Source: Hyphomicrobiales bacterium | GTDB taxonomy: Bacteria; Pseudomonadota; Alphaproteobacteria; Rhizobiales; Rhizobiaceae | Assembly (NCBI GenBank): GCA_900473795.1 | Contig: UCMT01000008.1 | Span: 1-64,000, forward strand | Direction of reading: 5' to 3' | DNA: 64,000 nt | In this document: positions 8,614 through 17,977 of the stretch, piece by piece | Layout: the number at the start of each line of letters is the position of its first letter | How positions within the stretch are numbered: the stretch's first letter is position 1 | Translations under genes and position numbers: made by a program | Notes under the pieces: model-generated | What the model saw: the letters and a program-made list of their open reading frames with translations, nothing else | Database searches by the model: none | What the model was told of the DNA's origin: nothing

Positions 8614-9429
8614 ATGAGCAAAAAAGAACGCGGCGTTGCCCTGGTCACGGGGGCTTCCTCCGGCATCGGGCTGGTGACGGCACAAGCGCTGCGGCGCGAT
8701 GGCTACCGTGTCTTCGGCACCAGCCGAAAGCCGATGCCCGATACCGCGGATGGGATCACGATGCTGATCTGCGACGTGATCGACGATGGGTCCGTGCAGA
8801 GTGTCGTCGACGAGGTTCTAAACCGTGCAGGGCGGATTGATCTGCTCGTCAACAATGCCGGGATCGGACTGGTTGGCGGCGCTGAGGAATCCACGGCGGC
8901 ACAGGCGAAAGCCCTTTTCGACGTCAACGTGTTCGGGATCCTGCGAATGACGAATGCGGTCCTGCCCGTGATGAGACGGCAGCGTCGAGGCCGGATCATC
9001 AACCTCAGTTCCATACTCGGGCTGATCCCCGCGCCCTATAACGCCCTCTACGCATCGACCAAACATGCCATCGAAGGCTACTCGGAATCTCTCGACCACG
9101 AAGTGCGAACGCAGGGCATCCGCGTCGTGCTTGTCGAGCCGGGCGTGACCCGCACGTCCTTCGAAGAGAACATCACGCGACCGGACCGGCCGCTTGCCGT
9201 CTACGATACGGTTCGCGCCGACGCGGAGAAGCTGATGCGCGAGATCGTCGCGAAGGGTGATGCGCCGGAGGTAGTCGCCAGAGCCGTCGTAAGGGCCGCC
9301 AACGCGGCATCGCCCAAACGACGCTACACCGCCGGAAAGGCTGCAGGACAAGTCCGCTTCGTACGTCGCTTCTTGCCTGAGTCCTTCGTCGACAAGAGCC
9401 TTCGGAAGTTCAACGGACTTCCCGATTGA
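8614..9429 (+). CDS. Short-chain dehydrogenase/reductase (classical SDR)
   Basis: A 271-residue NAD(P)-dependent oxidoreductase. The Rossmann glycine motif is TGASSGIG (about 14-21), followed by NNAG, the catalytic serine in INLSSILG and the YASTK active-site Tyr/Lys pair. The C-terminal part (RFVRRFLPESFVDKSLRKF) resembles SDRs annotated as oxidoreductases of unknown substrate. I chose the ATG at 8614, preceded by GGAAGAG, over a TTG at 8599. It is the first gene of an apparent two-gene unit with the zinc-free MDR gene downstream (52-base gap), divergent from the HxlR regulator. Confidence 0.88.
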   Translation: MSKKERGVALVTGASSGIGLVTAQALRRDGYRVFGTSRKPMPDTADGITMLICDVIDDGSVQSVVDEVLNRAGRIDLLVNNAGIGLVGGAEESTAAQAKALFDVNVFGILRMTNAVLPVMRRQRRGRIINLSSILGLIPAPYNALYASTKHAIEGYSESLDHEVRTQGIRVVLVEPGVTRTSFEENITRPDRPLAVYDTVRADAEKLMREIVAKGDAPEVVARAVVRAANAASPKRRYTAGKAAGQVRFVRRFLPESFVDKSLRKFNGLPD

Positions 9430-9481
9430 GCCTTCATCGCGCCGTCGCTGCCGGCTCACCACAGAAACGAAAGTCACTCCG

Positions 9482-10501
9482 ATGAAATCATTTTTGATCG
9501 ATCGCTATGCGAAAGGCGGCGCACTCCGGCTCGGCGAAAGTCCCGTGCCGGAATTGCGTGACAACGACGTCATGGTCGAGATTCATGCCGCCGGCGTGAA
9601 CCTCCTGGACAGCAAGATCAGGGACGGAGAGTTCAAGCTCATCCTGTCCTACCGCCTTCCACTGGTGCTGGGCAACGATGTCGCGGGCGTCGTCGTCCGG
9701 GTCGGGGCCAATGTCACGCAATTCAAGCCCGGTGACGAGGTCTACGCACGTCCGGCCCAGGATCGCATCGGGACATTCGCGGAGTACATCGCCATCGACC
9801 AAGACGATGTCGCAAGGAAGCCGACCAATCTGACCATGGAAGAGGCCGCTTCCATTCCGCTTGTCGCCCTGACGGCATGGCAGGTTCTTGTCGAGCGGGC
9901 CAACCTGCAGAAGGGACAGAAGGTCCTGATCCACGCCGGCTCGGGCGGCGTCGGCACGATCGCGATCCAGCTTGCCAAGCATCTCGGGGCACATGTGGCC
10001 GCCACGACGAGCACAGCAAATGTCGCGCTTGTGAAAAGTCTCGGCGCAGACGTCGTGGTCGACTACAAGAAGGACGATTTCGAGAAGGTGCTGCAGGGCT
10101 ATGACGTCGTGCTGAACAGCCTCGGCAAGGACACGCTGGAGAAATCCCTTCGTGTGCTGAAGTCGGGCGGGAAGCTGATCTCGATTTCCGGTCCGCCCGA
10201 TCCGGACTTTGCGAGGCAGAACGGCTCTGGCTGGCTGCTTCAACAGATCATGCGCCTGCTGAGCTCCGGCATCAGGAGAAAATCGAAACGCCGAGGAATT
10301 GGCTATTCCTTCCTCTTCATGACGGCGAACGGTGGGCAGCTCGGAAAGATCACCTCCCTGATCGAGGCGGGCGACATACGCCCGGTGATGGACCGGGTCT
10401 TCCCGTTCGAGAGGACCAACGAGGCGCTGGACTATGTCGAAACGGGTCGCGTCTGGGGCGATAGGGGCAGGGCATTCATCGCAGTGCACTGCAATGAATG
10501 A
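9482..10501 (+). CDS. NADP-dependent MDR-family oxidoreductase (quinone reductase-like)
   Basis: A 339-residue medium-chain dehydrogenase/reductase. A GroES-like N-terminal domain (VLGNDVAGVVVRVGANVTQF) precedes the nucleotide-binding HAGSGGVGTIAIQLAK motif (about 149-164). The structural-zinc cysteines of true alcohol dehydrogenases are absent, placing it with zeta-crystallin/QOR-like NADP(H)-dependent reductases that reduce quinones or enones. Position behind the SDR and divergent HxlR regulator suggests a detoxification operon for reactive carbonyls or quinones. That role is inferred from context. Confidence 0.88.
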   Translation: MKSFLIDRYAKGGALRLGESPVPELRDNDVMVEIHAAGVNLLDSKIRDGEFKLILSYRLPLVLGNDVAGVVVRVGANVTQFKPGDEVYARPAQDRIGTFAEYIAIDQDDVARKPTNLTMEEAASIPLVALTAWQVLVERANLQKGQKVLIHAGSGGVGTIAIQLAKHLGAHVAATTSTANVALVKSLGADVVVDYKKDDFEKVLQGYDVVLNSLGKDTLEKSLRVLKSGGKLISISGPPDPDFARQNGSGWLLQQIMRLLSSGIRRKSKRRGIGYSFLFMTANGGQLGKITSLIEAGDIRPVMDRVFPFERTNEALDYVETGRVWGDRGRAFIAVHCNE

Positions 10502-10768
10502 TTTGCTGCTGTTAATTCGAGTGCAAATGGGCCGAACAGTCCACTATCCCGCGTATCCTGCGAGTGGCTGCGCCCAGCGCGAGTGACTTTGTCAACATAA
10601 CCCAGGCTATTTCTGCCCTGTGTCCCGACTGTCTCACTTCGGCGCAATTCCATGCTAAACCCCGTGAAGTTCAGGACGAGGTTCTGGACAAAATGATTCC
10701 GATTTGCACAGTAGCGCGTTGAAATCTAAGAATTTCCGCGATGTGCAGCGGCGGTTCGGGGGTGAGAC

Positions 10769-12178
10769 ATGGCGTTGAAGGCGATCAAGGCGGGCAGCCG
10801 CAACGAAACCGGCATAGCAACGGCCGTGCGGCTGATGAGCGAACGGTTCGGTGCGCGTTTCCAGACCGGCGAGGCCATCCGCGCGCAGCATGCCCACACG
10901 ACGACCTATATTCCCGCGCAATTGCCCGACGGCGTCGTCTTTCCGGAGAGCGCGTCCGAGGTCGAGGCGATCGTTTCAATCGCCAGCGAACATGGCGTTC
11001 CGCTGATCGCCTTCGGCACAGGGTCGTCGCTCGAAGGCCACATCAATGCGCCGCATGGCGGCATCAGCGTCGATGTCAGCCGGATGGACAAGGTGCTCGA
11101 AGTCAATGCCAGCGATTTCGACTGTACCGTCCAGCCGGGCATCACGCGCGAGGCGCTGAACATCCATCTGCGCGACACGGGCCTGTTCTTCCCGATCGAT
11201 CCGGGCGCCAATGCCTCGATCGGCGGCATGGCGTCGACGCGGGCCTCCGGCACCAATGCGGTGCGCTACGGCACGATGAAGGACAATGTCCTCGCCGTGA
11301 CCGCGGTGACGGCGGGCGGCAAGGAAATCCGGACGGCGCATCGGGCGAGGAAATCGTCTGCGGGCTATGACCTCACCCGTCTTTTCGTGGGGGCCGAGGG
11401 GACGCTTGGCATCCTCACCTCGATCACGCTCAGGCTGCAGGGTATCCCGGAAATGATCGCCGGCGGCGTCTGCTCGTTTGCCTCCGTGGGCGACGCCTGC
11501 AACACGGTGATCCTGACCATCCAGTCGGGCATTCCGGTGGCGCGGATCGAGCTTCTGGACGCCGTGCAGATGCGGGCGAGCAACGCCTATTCCGGATTGT
11601 CCTTCCCGGAAATGCCGGCGCTGTTCGTCGAGTTTCACGGCAGTGCCGAGAGCGTGGCGCTGCAATCCAAGCAATTCGCCGAGATCGCCGCGGAATTCGG
11701 TGGTTCCGAATTCCTCTGGACGGCCAATACCGAGGAGCGCAACGCGCTGTGGAAGGCGCGGCACAATGCCTATTGGGCACAGAAGAGCCTGGCGCCCGGG
11801 CTGGCCATTCTCTCCACCGATGTCTGCGTGCCGATCTCGCGGCTTGCCGATTGCGTCGAGGCGACGCAGGAGGACATTCTCGAAAACGGCCTGGTCGCCC
11901 CGATCGTCGGCCATGCGGGTGACGGGAACTTTCACGTCGGCCTGCTGTTCGACGACAAGGACGACGCCGACATCGCCAAGGCGGAGGCTTTCGTCGCCCG
12001 CCTCAACGAGCGGGCGCTGGCGATGGACGGCACCTGCACGGGCGAGCACGGCATCGGACAGGGCAAGATGCCGTTCCTCGAGGCCGAGCTTGGCGACGCG
12101 CTCGATCTGATGCGGCAGGTGAAGCGGGCGCTCGATCCGGGCAACATCTTCAACCCCGGCAAGATTTTTGCCATGTGA
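10769..12178 (+). CDS. FAD-binding oxidase/D-2-hydroxyacid dehydrogenase (GlcD/DLD type)
   Basis: A 469-residue flavoprotein of the VAO/PCMH family. The FAD pyrophosphate segment is FGTGSSLEGHINAPHGGISV (about 83-102), followed by GANASIGGMASTRASGTNA. The C-terminal substrate-side motifs are HAGDGNFHVGLLF and GEHGIGQGKMPFLE, characteristic of D-lactate dehydrogenase (cytochrome-type) and glycolate oxidase GlcD. It stands alone, with no glcE/glcF, so a D-lactate or other D-2-hydroxyacid dehydrogenase is more likely than a glycolate oxidase subunit. The 267 bases upstream show no other gene. Confidence 0.88.
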   Translation: MALKAIKAGSRNETGIATAVRLMSERFGARFQTGEAIRAQHAHTTTYIPAQLPDGVVFPESASEVEAIVSIASEHGVPLIAFGTGSSLEGHINAPHGGISVDVSRMDKVLEVNASDFDCTVQPGITREALNIHLRDTGLFFPIDPGANASIGGMASTRASGTNAVRYGTMKDNVLAVTAVTAGGKEIRTAHRARKSSAGYDLTRLFVGAEGTLGILTSITLRLQGIPEMIAGGVCSFASVGDACNTVILTIQSGIPVARIELLDAVQMRASNAYSGLSFPEMPALFVEFHGSAESVALQSKQFAEIAAEFGGSEFLWTANTEERNALWKARHNAYWAQKSLAPGLAILSTDVCVPISRLADCVEATQEDILENGLVAPIVGHAGDGNFHVGLLFDDKDDADIAKAEAFVARLNERALAMDGTCTGEHGIGQGKMPFLEAELGDALDLMRQVKRALDPGNIFNPGKIFAM

Positions 12179-12271
12179 AAAGCCCGAAGCGATGCTAATA
12201 CCATGATCGATGACAGGAGGCGCCTGCAGGGGCGCCATCTTCCGCAGCAAACGGGTTAGGACTTTCAACTG

Positions 12272-15200
12272 GTGCTTTCGCGAATTCTGGTTTTCGTCGG
12301 TGGTCTTCTGGTCGTGGCACTGTTTGCCGCGCTGATCGCACCACTATTCGTGGACTGGACCGATTTTCGCAAGGATTTCGAGCGCGAGGCGAGCCGGATC
12401 ATGGGCAAGCCCGTGGTCGTGTACGGCAGCGTCGATGCGCGGCTGATTCCGTTCCCCTCGGTCACTCTCAACGACGTCCGCGTCGGTCAGTCCGAGAGCG
12501 GCGAGCCGCTGATCCAGGTTGCGCGTTTCTCGATGGATGCGGAGCTTGCACCGTTTCTTTCCGGCGAAGCGTTGATTTTCGACATGCGGCTGGAACAGCC
12601 GAAGGCCAAGGTGCGGCTGCTGCCGGATGGGACGCTCGACTGGGCGCGCGGACGCAAGGCCTCCATTCCGGCAAAGGTCGTGGTTCTCGAAAACGTTGCC
12701 ATTACCGACGGCCAGATCGACTTCATCGACGAGCAGACGGGCCGGACCCGGCGGATCACCGGGCTTGAGGCCGATCTCTCGGCCCGTTCGCTTGCAGGTC
12801 CATGGAAGATGGAAGGCCGCGCGGCGCTCGACGGCGAGGCGGGCAGCTTCTCCTTCTCCAGCAGCGAGGCCGACGACGAGGCCGGAACGCTTGGCCTGCG
12901 GGCGCGACTGACCCCGGACAAGCGCCCGTTTGGCGTGGAACTGGACGGCGACCTGAAGATCGTCGACTTCAAACCGCTCTACCAGGGCAAGTTCACGCTG
13001 ACCGAAAACAAGCCCGCCGAGGCGCAGCCGGTGTCCGATCAGTCCGGCGCCTTGCGGGTGACGGGCGACTTCGAGCTCACCAACGAGCGCATTCGCGTGC
13101 CCGAATACCGGCTCGAGATCGGCCCGAAGGACGACCCCTATCTGGTGACCGGCGAGGCGACGCTCGATACCGGCAAGGAACAGGAATTCCTGCTTCTGGC
13201 CGATGGCCAGCAGATCGATGTCAGCCGCATCGGCAATGGCGGCGAGGCAGGCAAGACTGGCCGAGACCCGGCAATCTCCGTTCGCCAGAGGCTGGCTGCG
13301 ATGATGGCGATCGCGGCGGATATCCCGATCCCGCAGGTGCCCGGCCGGGCGAGTTTGAAGCTGCCGGCGATCGTGATCGGCGATACGACGGTGCGCGACG
13401 TCCGCCTTGACCTGAGACCGGACGGTGCCGGCTGGATGGTCGACAAGGCGGTGGCGCAACTTCCCGGGCGCACGCAGTTCGAGGCCGAGGGCAGGCTGCA
13501 GCTGAGCGGCCAGCGCGCCTTCCGCGGCGACATGCTCGTCGCTTCCAACCAGCCGTCTGGCCTTGCGGCCTGGGTTGCCGGCTCTGTCGATCCGGCGATC
13601 CGCAAGCTGAAGACCGCCGGTTTTTCGGCCACCGTCAACCTGACCGACACGCTGCAGCAGTTCGAGCGCCTCGAAGTCGCGGCCGGGCCCGCCGTCCTGC
13701 ACGGCCGGATCGAGCGGCAGGCGCTCGACGGCGTTGCGCCGAGCCTGTCGCTGCAGCTCAAGGGAAACCGCATCGACCTGGAAGCGCTGCAGGCGTTGGC
13801 GGGACTGGTGGCAGGTGATGCCTCGAACGAAACGGTGCTTTCGCACACGATCGCCGCCGATCTTTCGGCCAAGCATTTTTCCGCTTTCGATGAGAACGCC
13901 AGCGACGTGCAACTGGTGGCGACCCTGAAAAACGGCCAGCTGCAGGCCGAGCGCGTCTCGATCGGCGATATCGCCGGAACGCAGCTGGCGCTTTCGGGGC
14001 GCATGAGCGGGGATTTCAGCACACCGGTGGTTTCGGCCAAGATGAAGCTTGCCTCGCCGGATCTGACGCCGTTCCTGAAGATGATCGAGCGCCATGCCGC
14101 CGCCCATCCGGCGCTGGAAAGATTGGTGAAGAGCGGCCCCTACTACACGGACGCGGCTCTCGATGTGACCGTGACCTCCGGCGGCCAGGACGGCAAGGCG
14201 CCGGTGACCTTCGGCATTATCGGCACCGCGAACGGCACGAAGATCGCCGCCAACTATCAGGCGCCGAATGTGGCGCAGGCGCTGACGGGACAAGGCATCC
14301 TCCTGGAGGCGACGATGGAGAACCCTTCGACGCCGGTGCTGCTCGGCCAGATCGGCTTCGACCCGCTGCCGTTCGACGTCGACACGAATGCGATTTTCTC
14401 GGTCAAGCTGCAGGGCACCGACGGCCAGAAGGCCAACGGTTCGCTGACCTTTACCACCGAGCGGACGTCGTTGACCGCCAGCGGCGATATCGACCTGTCG
14501 CGGGAGAATTTCCTGTCCGGCCAGTCGAAGATCGTGCTGGAAAGCCGGGACTTCGAGCCGTTCCTGCTTCTTCAGGGGATTGGCCTGCCGCAGATGGGAA
14601 CGGGGCTGCCGCTCGCCTTGAAGGCCGATATCGCGACGACGCCGGAAGCGGTGACGCTCTCGGAAATCGAGGGCAAGGCCGACAGCAACGCCTTTTCCGG
14701 GACCATCGCCATCGACCGCAAGACGCCGGGCAAGGTGACGGGAAAGATGGCGCTCGATACGCTTGATCTTGCCTGGATCGGCGAAGGCATCATCGGACCG
14801 GTCCAGGATACGACGAGCGGCGATCTGTCGACGTCACCTGTCGTGCAGCCGCCATGGAGCGGGCTCGACGTCGCGCTCGATTTTTCCACCAAGCAGTTCT
14901 GGCCGGGCGTCTACGGGGCGGTCTCGGACCTCACCGGCAAGCTTGTCTGGCAGGGCGACCAGATCGAGTTCGGCACGCTTGCCGGCAACTGGCTCGGCGG
15001 CAAGGTCGAGGGACGGCTGTTGCTCGGCAACGGCGACGGCTCCGGCTTCTTCCAGACGCGGCTTGACCTCAAGGACGCGGACCTTGCCGCGGCCGCCTGG
15101 AAAACGGGCGGGGCGGCGGTGGCCGAGGGCAAGGTCGACCTGACGATTGCGATGGAGGCCTCCGGCAAGACCGCGCGCGCCATGGCCGAATCGGCCAGCG

Positions 15201-16060
15201 GATCCGGTACGGCGACGCTTCGCGATACCGTCGTTCACGGGCTGAATACGGCGGCGCTGCCGGATATCATGGCATTGGCCGACGGGCTGGAGGGGGAGAT
15301 CACTGCGGATGTCGTCAAGCCCATTGCCGAGAAGAATGTGCTGACCGGGCAGGCGGCGCTTGGCGCGGTGACTGTGCCCTTCAACATTGCCGGGGGCACC
15401 CTGCGCGCGCAGAACGTCACGGCGGGCGATGCTGCCGCCGGTCTTTCCGCCAATGCGGAAATCAGCTTTCCGGACGAGCGGATGAAGGCGGGCGTGACCG
15501 TCGATTTCGATCCGGGGGAGGAGGCGCTGACCGGCGCCGAGGCGCAGGTGACGCTGGATTATGCCGGCCTGCTTCCGTCACCCGGCCTGACGCTCGACGC
15601 CACCGACCTGTCGAATTTCCTGTCGCTCCGGGCCTTCGAGCGCGAACGCCGCCGTGTCGAGACGTTGCAGTCGAACGTGCTGGAAAAGCAGCGGCTGCGG
15701 CGGGAAGTGGCGCTCTACCGGGCCAATGCCGCCGAGCGGGAGGCAGCGCGGCTGCGGGCGATCGAAGAAGAGCGGCGTCGCCAACTTGCCGCGGAAGCGG
15801 CAGCGCGGCAGAAGGCGGAAGCCGACGCCAGGACGCTTGCCGAGAAGAAGGCAGCGGAGGAGGCGGCCGCGGAAGAGGCTGCGCGCCAGGCCGAGGAAGA
15901 GAAGAAACTGAACCTGCTGCCGTTCGATCCGACCGGCGGCGAACTGCCCGCGCCGCAGGACGGCGGAACGCCCGAACAGCCTGCCGAGCAGCAGCCGACT
16001 GGCCAGACCCCGCAGCAGGGACTTAATTTCAATACGCTGCCGGGTGTCACGCCGCAGTAA
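12272..16060 (+). CDS. AsmA family protein, giant, with coiled-coil C-terminus
   Basis: A 1262-residue AsmA-like protein. The N-terminal membrane anchor (ILVFVGGLLVVALFAALIA, about residues 4-22) leads into an AsmA N-terminal domain. A long beta-rich periplasmic region follows, with the AsmA C-terminal domain near 1000-1130. The last about 130 residues form a highly charged Glu/Arg/Ala-rich coiled coil (about 1115-1215) and then a Pro/Gln-rich tail. AsmA-like proteins are thought to bridge inner and outer membrane and move lipids. The start is GTG with no competing ATG before the anchor. The tail is larger than in enterobacterial AsmA but occurs in rhizobial homologues. Confidence 0.85.
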   Translation: MLSRILVFVGGLLVVALFAALIAPLFVDWTDFRKDFEREASRIMGKPVVVYGSVDARLIPFPSVTLNDVRVGQSESGEPLIQVARFSMDAELAPFLSGEALIFDMRLEQPKAKVRLLPDGTLDWARGRKASIPAKVVVLENVAITDGQIDFIDEQTGRTRRITGLEADLSARSLAGPWKMEGRAALDGEAGSFSFSSSEADDEAGTLGLRARLTPDKRPFGVELDGDLKIVDFKPLYQGKFTLTENKPAEAQPVSDQSGALRVTGDFELTNERIRVPEYRLEIGPKDDPYLVTGEATLDTGKEQEFLLLADGQQIDVSRIGNGGEAGKTGRDPAISVRQRLAAMMAIAADIPIPQVPGRASLKLPAIVIGDTTVRDVRLDLRPDGAGWMVDKAVAQLPGRTQFEAEGRLQLSGQRAFRGDMLVASNQPSGLAAWVAGSVDPAIRKLKTAGFSATVNLTDTLQQFERLEVAAGPAVLHGRIERQALDGVAPSLSLQLKGNRIDLEALQALAGLVAGDASNETVLSHTIAADLSAKHFSAFDENASDVQLVATLKNGQLQAERVSIGDIAGTQLALSGRMSGDFSTPVVSAKMKLASPDLTPFLKMIERHAAAHPALERLVKSGPYYTDAALDVTVTSGGQDGKAPVTFGIIGTANGTKIAANYQAPNVAQALTGQGILLEATMENPSTPVLLGQIGFDPLPFDVDTNAIFSVKLQGTDGQKANGSLTFTTERTSLTASGDIDLSRENFLSGQSKIVLESRDFEPFLLLQGIGLPQMGTGLPLALKADIATTPEAVTLSEIEGKADSNAFSGTIAIDRKTPGKVTGKMALDTLDLAWIGEGIIGPVQDTTSGDLSTSPVVQPPWSGLDVALDFSTKQFWPGVYGAVSDLTGKLVWQGDQIEFGTLAGNWLGGKVEGRLLLGNGDGSGFFQTRLDLKDADLAAAAWKTGGAAVAEGKVDLTIAMEASGKTARAMAESASGSGTATLRDTVVHGLNTAALPDIMALADGLEGEITADVVKPIAEKNVLTGQAALGAVTVPFNIAGGTLRAQNVTAGDAAAGLSANAEISFPDERMKAGVTVDFDPGEEALTGAEAQVTLDYAGLLPSPGLTLDATDLSNFLSLRAFERERRRVETLQSNVLEKQRLRREVALYRANAAEREAARLRAIEEERRRQLAAEAAARQKAEADARTLAEKKAAEEAAAEEAARQAEEEKKLNLLPFDPTGGELPAPQDGGTPEQPAEQQPTGQTPQQGLNFNTLPGVTPQ

Positions 16061-16108
16061 GACCGTCGTGGGCGCAGCCGATGCGGCGGCGCATTTTGCC
16101 GGCCGGCG

Positions 16109-16135
16109 GAGGGCCTGTCGACGCGGCCGGCCCTC
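16109..16135. terminator. GC hairpin between converging genes
   Basis: GAGGGCC at 16109-16115 and GGCCCTC at 16129-16135 form a 7-bp stem between the AsmA-like gene and the converging RHH gene. There is no T-run on either strand, so it would be at best a weak or Rho-assisted bidirectional terminator. Confidence 0.3.
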
Positions 16136-16222
16136 ACCATGGGCACGACACATTGGGCGGTCGAATGGCAGGCGGGGTGGAATACGGGGCCTTTGCCAGG
16201 GGTCGGTTATCGATCCTTGATG

Positions 16223-16438
16223 TCAACGCCCGCCGGTTTTGAGCCAGTTCAGCACGTAGACCCGGAGCGCCGAGGAAAGATTGCTTTCGGCCAGGCGTCC
16301 GTCGTCGACTTCGGCGATCAGTTGCGCAAGCGCGATCTGCCTGTTGTCGGCGATCGTCTTCAATTCCTGCCAGAAAGGCTCTTCCAGCGAGAAGCTGGTG
16401 CGGTGGCCATGCAGTGTCGCGGAATGCTTGCGGATCAA
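16223..16438 (-). CDS. Ribbon-helix-helix domain protein
   Basis: A 71-residue protein of the RHH_4 family, probably a small DNA-binding protein. It begins IRKHSATLHGHRTSFSLEE, the basic beta-strand of the ribbon, followed by two helices (FWQELKTIADNRQIALAQLI) and a tail ending LNWLKTGGR. I chose the TTG at 16438, with GAGG eight bases upstream. The reading frame is open further, but that part runs opposite or across the DUF4169 gene and shows no family similarity. It follows the DUF4169 gene on the same strand with a 104-base gap. The target is unknown. Confidence 0.8.
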   Translation of the reverse strand: MIRKHSATLHGHRTSFSLEEPFWQELKTIADNRQIALAQLIAEVDDGRLAESNLSSALRVYVLNWLKTGGR

Positions 16439-16542
16439 CGATCGTGCCTCAGAAGATGATTCAGGTCGTTTGGAGTTTGATTCCGGCGGGCTCGTTAACG
16501 CATTGATCCGGCGTGGAAATAATGGACCGCAGCCGAGGGGTG

Positions 16543-16749
16543 CTAAGCCTGGTCGTCGCTCTCGTCCGGCGTCTTTTCGCGCCGGCCCTGTTCGTGGGCC
16601 TTGCTGGCCTTGTCGTTCAGCGTCCTCGTCAGCTCTTTTTCGGCCTTGGTCCGGCCGAAGGAGATGCGGTTCTGCTCGGCGCACTTGTCCTTTTCCGTCC
16701 GCGCCTTCTGCTTGCGGAACTGACGGAGATTGACGACGTCGCCGGTCAT
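16543..16749 (-). CDS. DUF4169 family small basic protein
   Basis: A 68-residue highly charged protein. It starts MTGDVVNLRQFRKQKART and contains EQNRISFGRTKAEKELTRTL, the conserved NLR...R and N(R)xxFGRTKAE pattern of DUF4169, known almost only from alphaproteobacteria. It is predicted to be helical and soluble, with no recognised enzyme motif; function is unknown. It lies 19 bases downstream of sspB on the same strand and is probably co-transcribed with it, followed by the RHH gene. Confidence 0.82.
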   Translation of the reverse strand: MTGDVVNLRQFRKQKARTEKDKCAEQNRISFGRTKAEKELTRTLNDKASKAHEQGRREKTPDESDDQA

Positions 16750-16768
16750 GGGGAACCTGTCTTGGGCT

Positions 16769-17287
16769 TCAGTTTTTCTTGCGGAAGGAATCGAGCGAGA
16801 TCACCGAGCCGCCCTCCTTCTTGCCGTCATCGCCGGTCTTTGCCGCAGCATCGGTCTCGGAATCGGCCGTCTTCTCGGTCTGAGCGATCGGATAGGCGGT
16901 GATCTCGGCGCCTTCGTCCTCCTCGGTGGCGGCAACATCGAATTCAAGCTCGAAGTTGACGGAGGGATCGTAGAAGCCGCGGATGGCGTTGAACGGGATG
17001 ACCAGCTTTTCAGGCGTGTCGGAGAAGGACAGGCCGATTTCGAACTGGGTGTCGGTGACCTTCAGGTCCCAGAACTGATGCTGGACGACGATCGTCATCT
17101 GCTCGGCGTACTTGGCCTTGAGGTGCTGGGAAATGCGCACGCCCGGCGCACCGGTGAGGAAGGTGATGAAGAAGTGGTGATCGCCGGGAAGGTGACCTGT
17201 GGCTGCGACTTCGGTCAAGACCTTGCGAATGACGCTGCGAAGCGCGTCCTGCGCGAGTATGTCGTAGCGGATATGGTCTTGGCCCAT
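16769..17287 (-). CDS. sspB: SspB-alpha, ClpXP adaptor for ssrA-tagged proteins
   Basis: A 172-residue stringent starvation protein B homologue of the alphaproteobacterial type (start MGQDHIRYDILAQDALRSV). The substrate-binding body includes HHFFITFLTGAPGVRISQHL and LVIPFNAIRGFYDPSVNFEL. A flexible acidic linker ends in a short basic tail (VISLDSFRKKN), the expected ClpX-docking XB element. I took the ATG at 17287, five bases after GGGGAT, rather than a GTG 36 bases upstream. SspB captures ssrA-tagged proteins for ClpXP. Its gene lies about 120 bases downstream of the tmRNA gene on the same strand. Downstream neighbours are DUF4169 and RHH genes. Confidence 0.93.
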   Translation of the reverse strand: MGQDHIRYDILAQDALRSVIRKVLTEVAATGHLPGDHHFFITFLTGAPGVRISQHLKAKYAEQMTIVVQHQFWDLKVTDTQFEIGLSFSDTPEKLVIPFNAIRGFYDPSVNFELEFDVAATEEDEGAEITAYPIAQTEKTADSETDAAAKTGDDGKKEGGSVISLDSFRKKN

Positions 17288-17409
17288 AAGATCCCCGTCT
17301 TTCTTGTAACTCAACTCTGTCACACTCTATGCCGTCTGCTCTCTTAGCAGGAAAGTCCTCGCATACGAGTCAGTTGCATCATCTATAGACCATTTCAAGG
17401 CAGGGGAGA

Positions 17410-17738
17410 AGGTGAAGGCTTCTGTTGCCAGGTGCCTTCGGACCCCGCCTAAGAGTGCGACCCCTTAGGACTTGATTTGAAGTGTCACACCGCGATTAAG
17501 CAGCGAGACGAGCTTCCGCATAGTTGTCGTTTGCAACTACAATTTTAGCCCGATAACGGTGGTACAATGCCGAGCGAAAAGTCGATCTTTACACCCTTGT
17601 CGATCCTATTTCGCCCCCATCAAAAGCCGGTCCGCACGTCATGTCCGACCGGTTTTTGGTGGAGGCGCCGGGTACCGCCCCCGGGTCCAATAGGTTTATT
17701 TCACCGCCTGTTTATCGCCATAGCCGCCCGAAGACGGC
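17410..17738 (-). ncRNA. ssrA: Two-piece (circularly permuted) tmRNA
   Basis: On the minus strand the 3' (acceptor) piece is transcribed first. It runs from a GCCGTC-TTCG-GGCGGC hairpin at 17738-17723 down to GGCGCCTCCACCA ending at 17657. A spacer of 38 bases follows, then the 5' (coding) piece starting GGGGGCGAAATAGGATCGAC at 17618. GGGGGCG pairs with CGCCTCC to form the acceptor stem, including the G3-U pair that marks alanine tRNAs. The tag frame at about 17538-17500 reads GCAAACGACAACTATGCGGA onward to TAA, giving ANDNYAEARLAA, the Rhizobiaceae tag. The coding piece ends near a GAAGGC/GCCTTC stem at about 17414. The exact mature ends are inferred. Confidence 0.93.
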
Positions 17739-17745
17739 ATGTCAC

Positions 17746-17774
17746 ATATAGGTCGTAAAAGGTCCCAAGAAAAG
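17746..17774 (-). promoter_or_regulatory. Candidate ssrA promoter
   Basis: On the minus strand, CTATAT (17751-17746) matches the rhizobial -10 consensus and lies about 8 bases before the presumed RNA start. CTTTTC (17774-17769), 17 bases further upstream, is a partial match to the CTTGAC -35 box. Spacing and position are right for a housekeeping-sigma promoter; the -35 box is weak. Confidence 0.45.
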
Positions 17775-17977
17775 GGGCTTGCGGGAAAATACAGTGTATG
17801 CCTGCTGCCTGCCCAGGCAGTTGCACGTCAAGGCGCGCGTCCGGCGCGAAAAAACTCTTGCTGCAAGCCTTCCATAAAGGAGAAGGGTGGGAGACATTCT
17901 GCGACCGGGTGGCAAAATACCTCGGGCGAGCTCATGGCGCCGACTGCACTCTGGGGAAACCCGGGATTTACCGATTG

